Origin: Hymenopellis radicata
Taxonomy: Eukaryota > Basidiomycota > Agaricomycetes > Agaricales > Physalacriaceae
Direction: 5' to 3'
DNA length: 53,990 nucleotides
Assembly: GCA_015501595.1 (NCBI GenBank)
Contig: JADNRX010000362.1
Coordinates: forward strand, 1-53,990
In this document: piece after piece, positions 1 to 9,590 of the stretch
How positions within the stretch are numbered: position 1 is the stretch's first letter
Layout: each line of letters starts with the position of its first letter
Notes under the pieces: model-generated
Told to the model about the DNA's origin: nothing
What the model saw: the letters and a program-made list of their open reading frames with translations, nothing else
The model's database searches: none
Program-made: the position numbers and the translations under genes

Positions 1-220
1 GGCACATCATCCGTTGCCCGCTTGATACGCGTGCTAACGTGACCGGGCAATGGCATTTCATTTCACCAAAAGCATCGCACTCCTATCGCATTCGGAATCG
101 ACATATCAGTTATTTGAGCTCCGGTAAAAGGACACCAGTATGTACAACTCTCAGGTTTGGCGCTCATAACATATCACACATCCGTCAGGACAGCTGGAGG
201 AAACGCGCGGGTATCGGCAA

Positions 221-1217
221 CTATACGCGCACTTGCGTAGGCGCAAGCCAGGAGCAGATGATGGCAAGTGCTGCTGGGAGAGACAATCGCCGTTCTGGGC
301 ATGAAACCTGCATTCTACTGCCAACGTCGAGTAGAGGAAGGTCTCGTTGCGCCAGGAAGGTCAGGACAGCCCCGACTGACCATACATCAGCGAGAAATGC
401 GTTGTAACAGTGTCCCTCCTCCTCTACTTCGGGTCCTTGCCAAGTCGAGGTTCCGCGTGGGCCATCGACGGATGCATCGGTGAATGAAGAAAACATCTGG
501 CTATGGCCAAAGTCAATGAGCGTACACCGGCCTTGGTTATCAACGACGATGTTATCTGGTTTGATGTCGAGGTGGGCGATATGATGGGCGTGGAGCGCAA
601 TAACAACTTCGAGGACACCTACAGCGAGATTGTGCGTATTAAGGACGTCAAGACTAGAGATGGTGTCGCCCATCCAACGCATAGTAACACTGAGGTGATC
701 ATTGTCACGGTGAAATGACTCCACCACTGGAAAGCCTGGTTGACCCTGGAGGTAATGGAGCATTAGGAATTCCTCTGCCCTCACAATCTTGCGGACTCCA
801 AGCCGAACACCGTGCTCTGTAAGGTAAGTAACGCCACTTGAGGGCTTCTATCGTGGAGTGAGTTAAAACTAAGGTCGAAAAAGTAGAGCTAACCTTTAAC
901 ATTGGTGGGCGCATGGAAGCCCGTGCCGTTTCTGTATCCCAAGCCTCGTGGGAATTTCCTTGTTGATCTCCGGGTATACCATCGCCTGGTGCGCCACCAC
1001 CATCGATTCCACAACTTGGCCCGCCGCTGGTTCCGCCTGCCCAACCACCGCCGCCGGTTCCGCCACCTCGCGCACCTCCCCGACTACTGCCGCCGGTTTT
1101 TTGGAATGCACTCCTTGAAGTTAATCCTTCTGTCGACACGTCGTTGATGGTGCTCGACAGGTTTGCCAAGAAAGGAATACTGCATTCGGCAATGTGACGA
1201 TCCAAAAAGTTGTTCAT
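221..1217 (-). pseudogene. protein-kinase-like domain fragment
   Basis: The second exon (about 816 down to 221) encodes the core of a protein kinase C-lobe. It has the catalytic loop HLDIKPDN, the metal-binding segment LIDFGHS (DFG), a WQGPE in place of APE, and DVWSVGAVL from helix F. An intron acceptor lies at about 817. Upstream, near 894-1217, is a Gly/Ala-rich low-complexity reading frame starting MNNFLDRH, but its phase does not join cleanly to the kinase exon, so the 5' end is uncertain. I do not see the glycine loop or the beta-3 lysine, and the C-lobe stops early after LTFLAQ. The family would phosphorylate Ser/Thr, but this copy looks truncated at both ends and is probably a relic. 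Another intron on either side could rescue part of it. Confidence 0.5.
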
Positions 1218-2281
1218 GACGATTATGGCCTTCGGCCTATGGTCTATGTCTGTTCAGACAGACAGTTTTTCAAGTTTTTTCAAGTTCAAAAAGAGAGAGA
1301 AAAAAAGAGAAAAGGGAGGATTATATAGACTTATCTACCAATGTTCCGGCATCACCATTTGGTGCCAAATGCACGGGGGAACGAAATACACGTGTTCCGC
1401 TTCTCGTTTTCAAGTGCGGCCTATGCGTTGATTTGGCGCGCCATCGGTTTTCAAGGCTATGTCCATTCGGGGCAGGGCTCGTTTTGGGGATAGGCCCCAG
1501 CCAATGGTTTTCAAGATTCAAATCACGATAAGATCAAACGGGTCGAGATGGCAATGGATCCGTGACTCGACTCCACTTGAACTCCGAATCCGATCGTCTG
1601 TTTCTCCACCCACCTTTCTCGACACGAAGCTCTCCGAGTGCCGTTCAAAACGACACACTTGAATCAACTTGCGTACGCGCATCCGCCTCGATCTACCGCC
1701 CACCGCACAGATCTGCATCCAAAACTCCACTGACTACTGTACTATTACGGGCAAGTCTTCACAGATTTTCCTAATTTTTTTTTGATGGAAACCCGATTAG
1801 GATTTCCAGGCGATCGGCGGGGTCTGATAAGATCAAACGACCCCCCCGTTACGCGTTATGTGAAGACCTTACCATAATAGTACAGTACGCTCTGACGGCA
1901 CAGCTTCTGCAGGAAGGATGGCGGCACCGGGCACAACGCGCGCAGAATGCTGTCTAGCCAGTCGCGGATCACCATACAATTTCGTCCCAAGATTGGAAGA
2001 CTTCGCCAGGAAGGAAGGAACGACGAATACGGGTAACGGAAACGATACGTGCTGACTGTTGATTCAGCACTGAGAGGTGCGCAATTGCTCGACGCAGTCA
2101 ATACTCGGCTCACTAATTTTATGTTTTCTAGTTGCATACCCTCTTTATCGACAGACGCTGCCGACCTGAATGATTGGCCACCATGGATTGTCGCGAGTAC
2201 TGTCTGTTACAGACGCATACGAGCGCGCGGCGCCGCACTCTTACAAACATATATTTACGAGTCAAAATGAATTCATTTCAA
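1218..2281. other. intergenic, no gene recognised apart from one MITE
   Basis: This stretch has a purine-rich run near 1,280-1,320, a T-run near 1,779, and the small inverted-repeat element at 1,737-1,885. Short reading frames on both strands show no recognisable motif. Confidence 0.5.
1737..1885. mobile_element. TA-flanked CTGT-ended MITE (M1)
   Basis: A 149-bp element with 27-bp inverted arms beginning CTGTACTATTA and ending in TAATAGTACAG. The arms differ at four positions. It is flanked by the dinucleotide TA on both sides (1,735-1,736 and 1,886-1,887). This is the pattern of Tc1/mariner-type non-autonomous elements. Three further elements in the window share the CTGT terminus and TA flank. 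It has no coding capacity. Confidence 0.7.
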
Positions 2282-4452
2282 TCACTCTTTGGCCTGAGCA
2301 TTCAAAAATGCAATAATATCCTTCTCCTTCACCCGAACTCTCTCACCTTCCCTGAGTGGAGGATGTCCACAGCGACAGAGATCACGGCCACCCTTCCCTG
2401 GACAGTCCGCACGACGGCGGCACATATTTTTACAGCAAACTGCACATCGGCCTTTCTTCTTGCTTGACGCGGCAACATTTTGGACACGATCGACTTGGAT
2501 TCCGAGTGCACTGGCATTCGACAGCGTTGTCTGGATCTGCCTCGACGTAGAAGCGACGGGAGCTCCGGGAACGGAGTCAACATCCATCTGGTCGTCGTCG
2601 CGTTCCAGATTTGTATCGACGTCCATTCTGCCGCCAATGTCCATGTCGGCATCACCACCATTCGTGTCAATACCACCACGGTTCGCATCACCATTGTTCG
2701 CATCGATATCACCACCGTTCGCGTTGGCGCCCATATCGGTGTCGTGTTGATTATCTGCGGCTGTATTTGGATCCCGATGCTCTGGATAGCGAAGACCCAT
2801 TCCGTCAAATGAATTTAGGTCCAGTTGTGAATGGATGTCTTCCACTGGAGTGCTCGGTTAGCTAAAGGGAACTCCCAAGGGCGAACGACGTACATGTTCG
2901 GAAGGCATCATCGTTCTCGTTATCTGGGAGTGGGATGGCGGGTAGAGTGGTCGTCGAATTCTCCTCAGATGTAATGATATCCGTGAACGCCTTTAACGCA
3001 AGTGCGTTGTCACCCATAAAGAGAGTGGACCGTTCAGATTTCCACAAGATAGTTTTTTTGTGATGAGCCTCAAGCTGCGCAGGAAGCTTGTAGTACAGTC
3101 GTTGGTTCGTATCCGATATTGTACGGTCCTGCTTGTTGACCTTGTCGTTCCAGAACCGCGCCAAGAGCGTGAAATCAATACCCTTGTACGCTTCGTGAGC
3201 CGGATAGTTTCCCCGACCGCGTTGAAATATAGGATCATTGATAAGCTCCTTAAACTTGCGGTACTCAGCGTGAGTAGCGACTGGAAGAACAGGGTGCAGG
3301 GTGCACTGTCGGAGCTGCAGATAGCGGTACTGGTTCATTGGATGAGTGGACAGGCGAGTCAGGGTGTGAACAGGAAGGTCGTTGTGGTGCGGGATTCCCT
3401 CGATTCTTCGGACGGGGAGGGTGGTGATCCCAAGCTCAGATGCGAGTGTTGTGTCCATGGGCACAATTCCAAAGGTCTCTACTGTTGCGATGCGCGTAGC
3501 AAGAAGACGAGGGAGTCGGAAGGAAGGCAGGACATCCAACAGTGTCGTGATCTCGACGATCTCGTCGGAGACCCACATATCAAAGTGTCCACAGAATTTC
3601 TGACCTGTTCTGTTTCGATATCCAACCTAGAACCTGTGTGAGTATACAATACTTATGATGCACTGACAGAACACACCGACTGATTTCGCCGGAATATCCA
3701 GTATACAAGAATCTTTTCAGCAAGTTCCGCAGAGGCCTTGAGCGACCCAAAGACACGTCGAACAGCCATGTGAACACCTCCTTCAACTGAGTTTGTGCCA
3801 CGAACAGTCCGATACACTGTAAGACCATCACGGTCCTTCCCCATAACATAGTACAGCGAAATTCCCTGCGGATCGGAAAGGAATCCAAGTCGGACGGTTT
3901 CGAGTAGACGAGTAGCCATCTCTTTAGCTTCGTCATAGAAGAAACGACCACCATGATGGCCTTGCTTGGTGGAACAAATGATATCCTGATAACCTGTGAA
4001 TAACGCAGACAGTCGTTTCCCAAGTGTATGCCTGTCAGGAATGTACCGTCGAATTCGACGATTCAATTCTCCCGCCTTGGCACGTTTTGCATACTCCCAA
4101 TTAACTCCATTCTTTTCCAAGACTGACCTGACTGCGCGTTCGTCATCCTTGTCGCGTATGAAGATTGCCTCGCTGAAATCGTGGGAGAAGGCCTTGAAGA
4201 CAGAGTGTTTCTTTGAGAGAATTCGAAGTAGACGATCCATAAAGTGAAAGGCGTCATCAAGAACTCGACTCGAAAGTGAGGGATCTCCCTCAGCAGCCCG
4301 ACGAAGAATTGATTGAGCGTGTTCAAATGCCTCGGTAATTGTTTCGATAGTGTCCTATATTGAAGCTATCAGCAAGATCTCAACGATATAGCTGAGACAA
4401 CTTACGTCAGGACCAAAATTATCTGAGTCGGAATCCCAATCAGAACCATCCT

Positions 4453-5514
4453 TAGTGAGTAGCGCGGGTGTCCCGAGGGTATTTCGGTTGGAACCCCTAC
4501 CCGTACCCTCGACTTACCCGGTCCCGCAGTGCGGGTGCGGGTTACCCGCCAGAATCGTCGCGGGTCTTACTCAAATTGCCTCCCAACACTACCCGTAGCC
4601 TCACCTTGCCATTACGTCCCAGTATTCATGCTCAGCGAGCATCCCTGGGCAATGGCACGGGGACAGTCGGCTGAGCATGAGGATGGGGTAGGGGTAATGG
4701 TAGGAATGTGGTAGTGGAGGTGGAGGTGATGCTGGCAGGAAGAGGTGGTGGTGAGAAGGTGGTCGTCGTTGAACGGGTTGCGTCGATCCTCGCGTCCATC
4801 TCCTCTGCATCTCGCGTCTGTCTCCTTCTCCTCCTTCTCCTGACTGCCTCCTCATAAGAACAAGAAAACTCACAAATCTGCTACGTCGTCGGCAGACGAC
4901 GACGCAGCCCATATCCACCGCCCCCGCTCTTCAAGCGCGCTATTGAGCGCGGCGGGTGGCGTCACGACTATCCGTGTAGTCATTGTCATCGATAATTATG
5001 CTTGCTGCCCATTTACAAGGGGCTTACGCGTCGTGCTCGGGTAGTATCCGTGGAGACGACTCAGAGTCGTCTCCACATCCATTAATGCCGACTTGCAGTC
5101 GAGCACCGGTGCTGTGGTCGCCGACTTATAGTCGCGCGACGCTGCCGTCATCGCCGACTTGCAGTCGAGCGACGCCAGCTGATCGTAGTGATGGTGAAAA
5201 GTAGAGAGAGATACGTCGATCGTACGCTTACGCGTACCTTCGGATCTCGGCCCGATACGCCGGATCGAGAGATATTCTTGTGTACACCTCGTTTGGGCAA
5301 CGTAAGAGCCCGTTCGGCTTGGTAAAAATCTATAAATTGAGCTTAATTATAACTCTAAATATCTATTTCTCATTGTGTGCTGACTCGCAAGTCTGTGCGG
5401 GTAATAAAGGGTTATGCGGGTTATCGCGGGTGCTCGGACCGACACCCCTACCCGGACCCTGACACACCCGCATCCGTGACCCGGACCGGGTGCTCAGACC
5501 CGGGCTATTCACTA
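4453..5514. mobile_element. hAT-like non-autonomous element, copy 1
   Basis: A 1,062-bp element with termini TAGTGAGTAGCGCGGGT and (reverse complement of the right end) TAGTGAATAGCCCGGGT. Its first and last roughly 100 bp match the second copy at 20,841-21,966. TAG(T)GA...TCACTA ends are typical of the hAT superfamily. The flanking octamers ACCATCCT (4,445-4,452) and ACCGTGCT (5,515-5,522) agree at only 6 of 8 positions, unlike the perfect duplication of copy 2. No transposase-like frame is present. It sits at the junction where the host pseudogene has lost its middle. Confidence 0.72.
5050..5076. repeat. perfect 13-bp palindromic stem inside hAT copy 1
   Basis: GTGGAGACGACTC and its exact reverse complement are separated by a single A. 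Just downstream (about 5,085-5,175) the motif GACTTGCAGTCGAGC is repeated about three times imperfectly. Such subterminal palindromes and repeats are common in hAT elements as possible transposase-binding sites; that role is inferred. Confidence 0.7.
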
Positions 5515-6519
5515 ACCGTGCTTTGAGAGATGCATGCCACAATCACATTTGAATTTTTCGGGATGTCCAGCCAGTAGATTAGGAAGCCAAATGAACACGT
5601 CGCGCTGGTAGAGTCGATTGGGTGAGAACTCGGTGGCAGCATCGCGTTCTAATGCAAACACAGGGTGCATTAGTCGATAAAAGAACTGCCCATCAATATA
5701 ACATAATGGCTTTCCGTGCTTCTTGATCTCTTTCACGATGCGCCGCTGGACAGATCGAAGATATTGGGAGATCATAGCCTCCGAAGGCGGGTCTGCATTG
5801 TCATCGTGGGGGATTTCATTGGTGTTTTCGGCTTCGGGAAGTAGCTCCTCGACAATTGTCTCGTTTATTTGAGCCCTCCCAGACGCAATATCTCCATGCT
5901 CATCGTTCTCTTCAACGAAGGCAAGATCCGCATGTAGTTTAGACAAAGCCGTTCGAGATAGAACACCAGTGTTCGCAGATTGAGCTGGAAAGAGAGTTTG
6001 GGCTAGGAGAGCACTGTTAGCAGCAAGTATTTCAACATTAGGCAATCACGTACCTGCATCAGGTTCATGTCGCGTCGGATTGGCGTCGCCTCGTGAATTC
6101 AACATGTTGTTACTGGGCCCGATGTTCAGATTTACTCCAGAGCCAAGAGGAGTTGGTTGATGTAAGTCGCGGGGTAGAAAGAATGTGGCAGTCGAGGAGG
6201 AGGAGGAGGATTGTTGATTTTGAGCTCCTGTCACGGTACGCTGATTGAAGCGTGCAGCATTCACTCTGGCAACACTGTCGGTGGTGGTTTGGGCTGTGGG
6301 CGGCAGTGGAGGAGAGATTGGCGCAGGATTCGGTGTTGATGTTGCACTACTCATCATCACCCGTGCTTTTGGCTTTCGACCAGAGCCAGATCGTTTGCCA
6401 CCGTGGCCAGCTTTGACGACACGCCCTTTTGTGGAGAGATGATAACCGCCGCCGGGTGGAGGATTCTGAGAAGCCATAGTATGGGATTGACGAAAAATCG
6501 AGCGGTGTAGATAAGGCAA

Positions 6520-6710
6520 AGACTATCATTCAGGTCGTCGTGGTAAGCGACAACGAGGTAAGCGCGCGGTGAGCGTTCTCAATTTAGATCGCGGCTATCT
6601 ATTATCACGGCTATCTACCGGTCCCAATCAGCCCCCGTGGTCTATGTCCGCATATGGACATAGACCTGAACTGGCTTGATTCAAGAGCCTGGCCTTCTGC
6701 AACTAGTCTG
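6520..6710. other. intergenic, with a short palindrome at 6,640-6,665
   Basis: No gene is seen. GTCTATGTCC and GGACATAGAC form a perfect 10-bp stem around GCATAT at 6,640-6,665. Confidence 0.5.
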
Positions 6711-6816
6711 GCGTTTAAGGTGGGTATGTACCGTGATTGGGCTTATTACATAAGTTGACCCAATATATCCATGCCTGCCGCCGACCTGCCGCCAGCCTAC
6801 AGGTACCACCATCAGC

Positions 6817-7130
6817 GTGTGCGCGACTGTTCTATGCCTCCGTCTTACTGCTACCTGTCCAGACCGACGATCAGTGGATACGTCCGACAGGTGCGACACA
6901 TTCCGCCACCCTCGTTTACAACATGCGCCGACAGCAAGCCTTGCTCGCAGAATGCAAGTGCGGTCATTCGTCAAAATCATGTGCGACGGATGCAGCATCG
7001 TGAAGAGGAAGGGCAGGATGTATGTCATTTGCAAGAAAAACCCAAAACACAAGCCGGTGCATTGTTTATCTTTGCCTACTTGATTTGTTTTTTCTAACGG
7101 TACTGCAGCGACGCACATCATTATCATTTC
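6817..7130 (+). pseudogene. mitochondrial ribosomal protein bL36-like (Rtc6-type) fragment
   Basis: From 6,952 the frame reads [14 protein letters not shown], then [19 protein letters not shown]. This is the bL36 signature with the zinc ligands C-x2-C, C and H all in place (bacterial form KVRSSVKKMCDGC...NPKHKQRQG). The frame is open upstream to 6,817 with a basic Arg-rich stretch resembling a mitochondrial presequence, but without an upstream ATG in frame. After PKHK a possible intron (donor near 7,058, acceptor near 7,107) leads to RRTSLSFLRS instead of the usual QRQG ending, so the last codons look lost. The family is a small protein of the large mitochondrial ribosomal subunit. It lies directly before a kexin tail in the same orientation, as though an older gene order had collapsed. 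Confidence 0.55.
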
Positions 7131-7149
7131 TTAGAAGCGGCGGCGCTGC

Positions 7150-7539
7150 ACGCCATTCTCCTCCTGCACGCCGCCCTCGGGCACTCCCACTTCTACCTCC
7201 GGGAGCTCTGCCAGTGCTACGAGCACACCAACGATGGTCTTTGGCGCGATTGGCGCTGTAGCAGTGTTGGGCATCGCGGCAGGCATATTCTTCTGGAGAC
7301 GGCGGCGCGCGGCGCGTTCGGACTATTCGTCGCTTCCCGATGGCGATGATGTGCAGATGAGTGCTGTCGGCGGTGGTGATGAGGACGCGGATGAGGAGAC
7401 GCACTTGCGGGGCGGGCATTCGGTGTCTGAGGGGATTGGGTTCCATGCTGGATTCTTGGACCACGGTGAGCCGTCGTCGGCGGGAGGGTCTGGGCAGCGA
7501 TATCGCGATGAGCCGGTCAAACCCCGCCCAGTCCACTAG
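7150..7539 (+). pseudogene. KEX2: kexin (KEX2) C-terminal tail fragment
   Basis: The frame begins with a Ser/Thr/Pro-rich linker (TPPSGTPTSTSGSSASATST). It continues with one membrane segment (FGAIGAVAVLGIAAGIFFW), an Arg-rich stop-transfer (RRRRAAR) and an acidic cytosolic tail (DEDADEETHLRGG, GFHAGFLDHGEPSS, RYRDEP). This order, and DADEETHLR and FHAGFLDD-like motifs, match the C-terminus of basidiomycete kexins, the Golgi prohormone-processing proteases. The subtilisin-type catalytic domain and P-domain are absent: upstream is the bL36-like fragment. It is therefore a tail relic without catalytic capacity. The tail itself has no stop codon until 7,537-7,539. Confidence 0.6.
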
Positions 7540-7752
7540 ACTTTTATGTTCGTCCTTTGCCCGTATTCCACCAGCCTCGTCTTTCTCTGCCGTGATGTCC
7601 GCCATGAAGGTGTCGCAGTCATCGAAGCCCGGTGAGAGAATTCTGGTGAGCAGGATGCGGTCCACGCATGCGGGCGCTGTGCGCAAAAGCGCCAGGGACT
7701 CTGCATACAATGATGCCCCCGATGATGATAAAATGCGGATGCACGCGTTCCA
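7516..7752 (-). pseudogene. dihydrofolate reductase C-terminal fragment
   Basis: Translated on the minus strand, about 79 residues resemble the end of fungal dihydrofolate reductase: GASLYAESLAL (NADPH-binding GGxxLY region), VDRILLTRILSPGFDDCDTF, then AKDEHKSLVDWAGFD. The leading glycine of the GG pair is replaced (SSSGASLY). The usual C-terminal strand with YEFQMW is missing, and the frame runs into the antisense of the kexin tail. The N-terminal two thirds with the active site are absent. Dihydrofolate reductase reduces dihydrofolate to tetrahydrofolate; this fragment cannot. Its 3' end overlaps the kexin tail by about 24 bases, in convergent arrangement. Confidence 0.5.
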
Positions 7753-7799
7753 GGCTGTTCGTGGCGAATTGTCCAATGTCCAGAGATTGTCAAGTCGTC

Positions 7800-8293
7800 T
7801 ATTTTGTACATTTATCGTGAACAATGATAATAACTGAATATGCATAAACTTGAAGTAGGGTATGGAATGACAAGAAAAATGTTTATGAAGTGGTGCAGGC
7901 TCAGCAGCAGCAGCAGCAGCGCACCTGCGAGCAAGCAGATCCGAAACGCTCGTCCTGAGGCTCTCCAGCATCGGTGATACAGTCGGTGGAAGCAAAATGC
8001 GCGTCGCCGGATTAGGTCGACTTATGTAATAACCACAAGCACGGTACAGACCCTACCTTAATCGACAGACTCTATACACATCGATCACCCCTCACATTGC
8101 CGCAAGATCGATCGTGTATATAGCGTCTGTTTAAAGAGACTATTCTGCAACTCCATTTCGCGGTAAAGTTGGTAGTAAAACTCGGCAACCTTGATCTAGA
8201 AATGTTTTGTTTAGTTGTATATCTATGAAACAAAGAGAATGTACGCACATCCGAGTCCGAGAAATAAAAAACGGAAACATCCATTTGTTTGTT
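7800..8293. other. intergenic, short CAG repeat
   Basis: A short run of CAG triplets lies at about 7,903-7,921. The rest has small reading frames without motifs. Confidence 0.4.
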
Positions 8294-8917
8294 CATCAGG
8301 AAAACGGGAGGTTTTGCTCCGGCATCTCTGGCTCCGGTATCACTGGCTCCGATCAACTCTGGCTCTGGGACCTGATCTCTCAGCATCTCTGAGTGTCTCT
8401 AGATTTTCTTTACAATTTTGCAGTAGAAAATTCAGAAGTTGTGCATTCATTCCGGAGGGTCCTTCAATGTAGTTTGTCCTCATTAGAAGTTGAAAATTCA
8501 TTGATAAAGCTACAAAATACTTAATGTACTATGAGAAATATGACACTTCTAAAATGTGAAAAAGATGCATGGTAAAATACTGAAGGTAAATGGAAGGCAA
8601 ATATCCCATAGCAACAGACCGAAGACTTAATATACGGGGCAGGCAATAGGCGCCGCCAGCTCAAAATGCCCAAGTCCGATCTGTGCCTGGGTCCGTGCAC
8701 GACACGTCATCAACCACATGCATGTTCAGTTTCGGATGTCTCTTTCGTCTTTCGTCGACGGTCGCCTCTTGGTCACCTCACCATCTTTCTCTTCCCACTC
8801 TTCTCATACGCAGCTGGCCACCGGATACGCAGCAAGCCCGACCACAACCCACATATGGCAATTGCCGGTACGAGGACGCGACCACTGCAGCCATAACAAT
8901 GTGCTGACTCCAACTCT

Positions 8918-9062
8918 GACAACACGGCGACTGCAAGCACGACGATATGGCGACTTCAAGCACGACAACACGGCGACTGCAAGCATAACGACCCAGCGAC
9001 TTCAAGCAGCTCTGCGACGCAGCAGCTACAAGCACAACGACACAGCCACTACAAGCAGAGAC
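8918..9062 (+). repeat. 23-bp tandem repeat
   Basis: About five to six imperfect copies of a 23-bp unit built on CGGCGACTGCAAGCACGAC, decaying to the right. It lies upstream of the exon-like sequence at 9,386-9,480. No function is evident. Confidence 0.6.
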
Positions 9063-9385
9063 GAGTATGGTGAGTACGAGGCGACGATGACCGCTCCATG
9101 GTTGCTGCGCAGCAAGCATCGGGCACAGTACCAGGTGGTGCTATGGCTATCAGCCTTCCGTCTATTAAAAAGGCGAGTACCCGAAGCTCTGGTATGTTCT
9201 TTTCGTGGCTTCACATTGGTTTGGAAATTGACTGCTCTTCCAGGGAAGAAGGCTGCGCCCAACCAGAGGGTTTCGAACAAGGGCGAATCTTCAAGGAGAC
9301 ACGTTGCCCGCATGCGAGGCAACGAGCGCAGCGGCAGGTCCGCTGCAAAAGGCAAAGGACGGGCTGAGCCTCAGGACGAAGTGGT

Positions 9386-9480
9386 AGGAAGCGCGCGCGC
9401 GACGACGATGAAGACGACAACGAGAAGGAGCGTCCGACTAAGACTGTGATGTGTCGTAGCAGCGATACGTCTTCTAGGGG
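9386..9480 (+). other. exon-like coding piece with basic-acidic motif (left copy)
   Basis: The frame reads RKRARDDDEDDNEKERPTK and then runs to a GTATGC donor at about 9,480; an acceptor TTTTCCAG precedes a further acidic piece (DDGEGDEDI) at about 9,534. A paralogous piece (DDDDDEDEKECPTK, also followed by a GTAAGC donor) lies at 11,790-11,871 on the other side of element A. The basic run followed by Asp/Glu suggests a nuclear protein, but the protein is not recognised and an in-frame stop lies shortly upstream. Confidence 0.35.
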
Positions 9481-9590
9481 TATGCGTTCCCCTCTGATAC
9501 TCTGCAGAACTGTGACTGACTCTTATTTTCCAGACGACGGAGAAGGCGACGAGGACATACGACAGAGAAACTTTGAACTCACCATCACAA

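Larger units (their letters stand above)
2282..6519 (-). pseudogene. DUF6729-type transposase-like gene, interrupted and internally deleted
   Basis: A multi-exon gene of a family common in agaricomycetes, often annotated as HMG-domain or DUF6729 protein. It probably starts at 6,477 (MASQNPPPGG); an in-frame start lies at 6,519. The N-terminal part holds a basic KRSGSGRKPKAR segment and ends in the DUF6729-like stretch DVFIWLPNLLAG...FKCDCGMHLSKHG. It is cut at 5,514 by a hAT-like element. Beyond that element the C-terminal part resumes with HDFSEAIFIRDKDDE, RRIRRYIPDRHTLGKRL, GTNSVEGGVHMAVRRVFG and a final Cys-rich knuckle (CAVCCKNMC...CRCGH). Introns can be placed at 6,003-6,053, 4,355-4,405, 3,627-3,676 and 2,845-2,893, each about 50 bp and in phase. 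The several hundred residues that I recall lying between the two halves in full-length relatives, expected to hold the catalytic core, are absent. It is therefore dead as a transposase, although the flanking exons are well preserved. Confidence 0.7.

Noticed and set aside
7066..7995. A 309-residue minus-strand open frame
   Set aside because: Only residues about 82-160 look real (dihydrofolate reductase tail). The rest is the antisense of the kexin and bL36 sequences and carries no motif.
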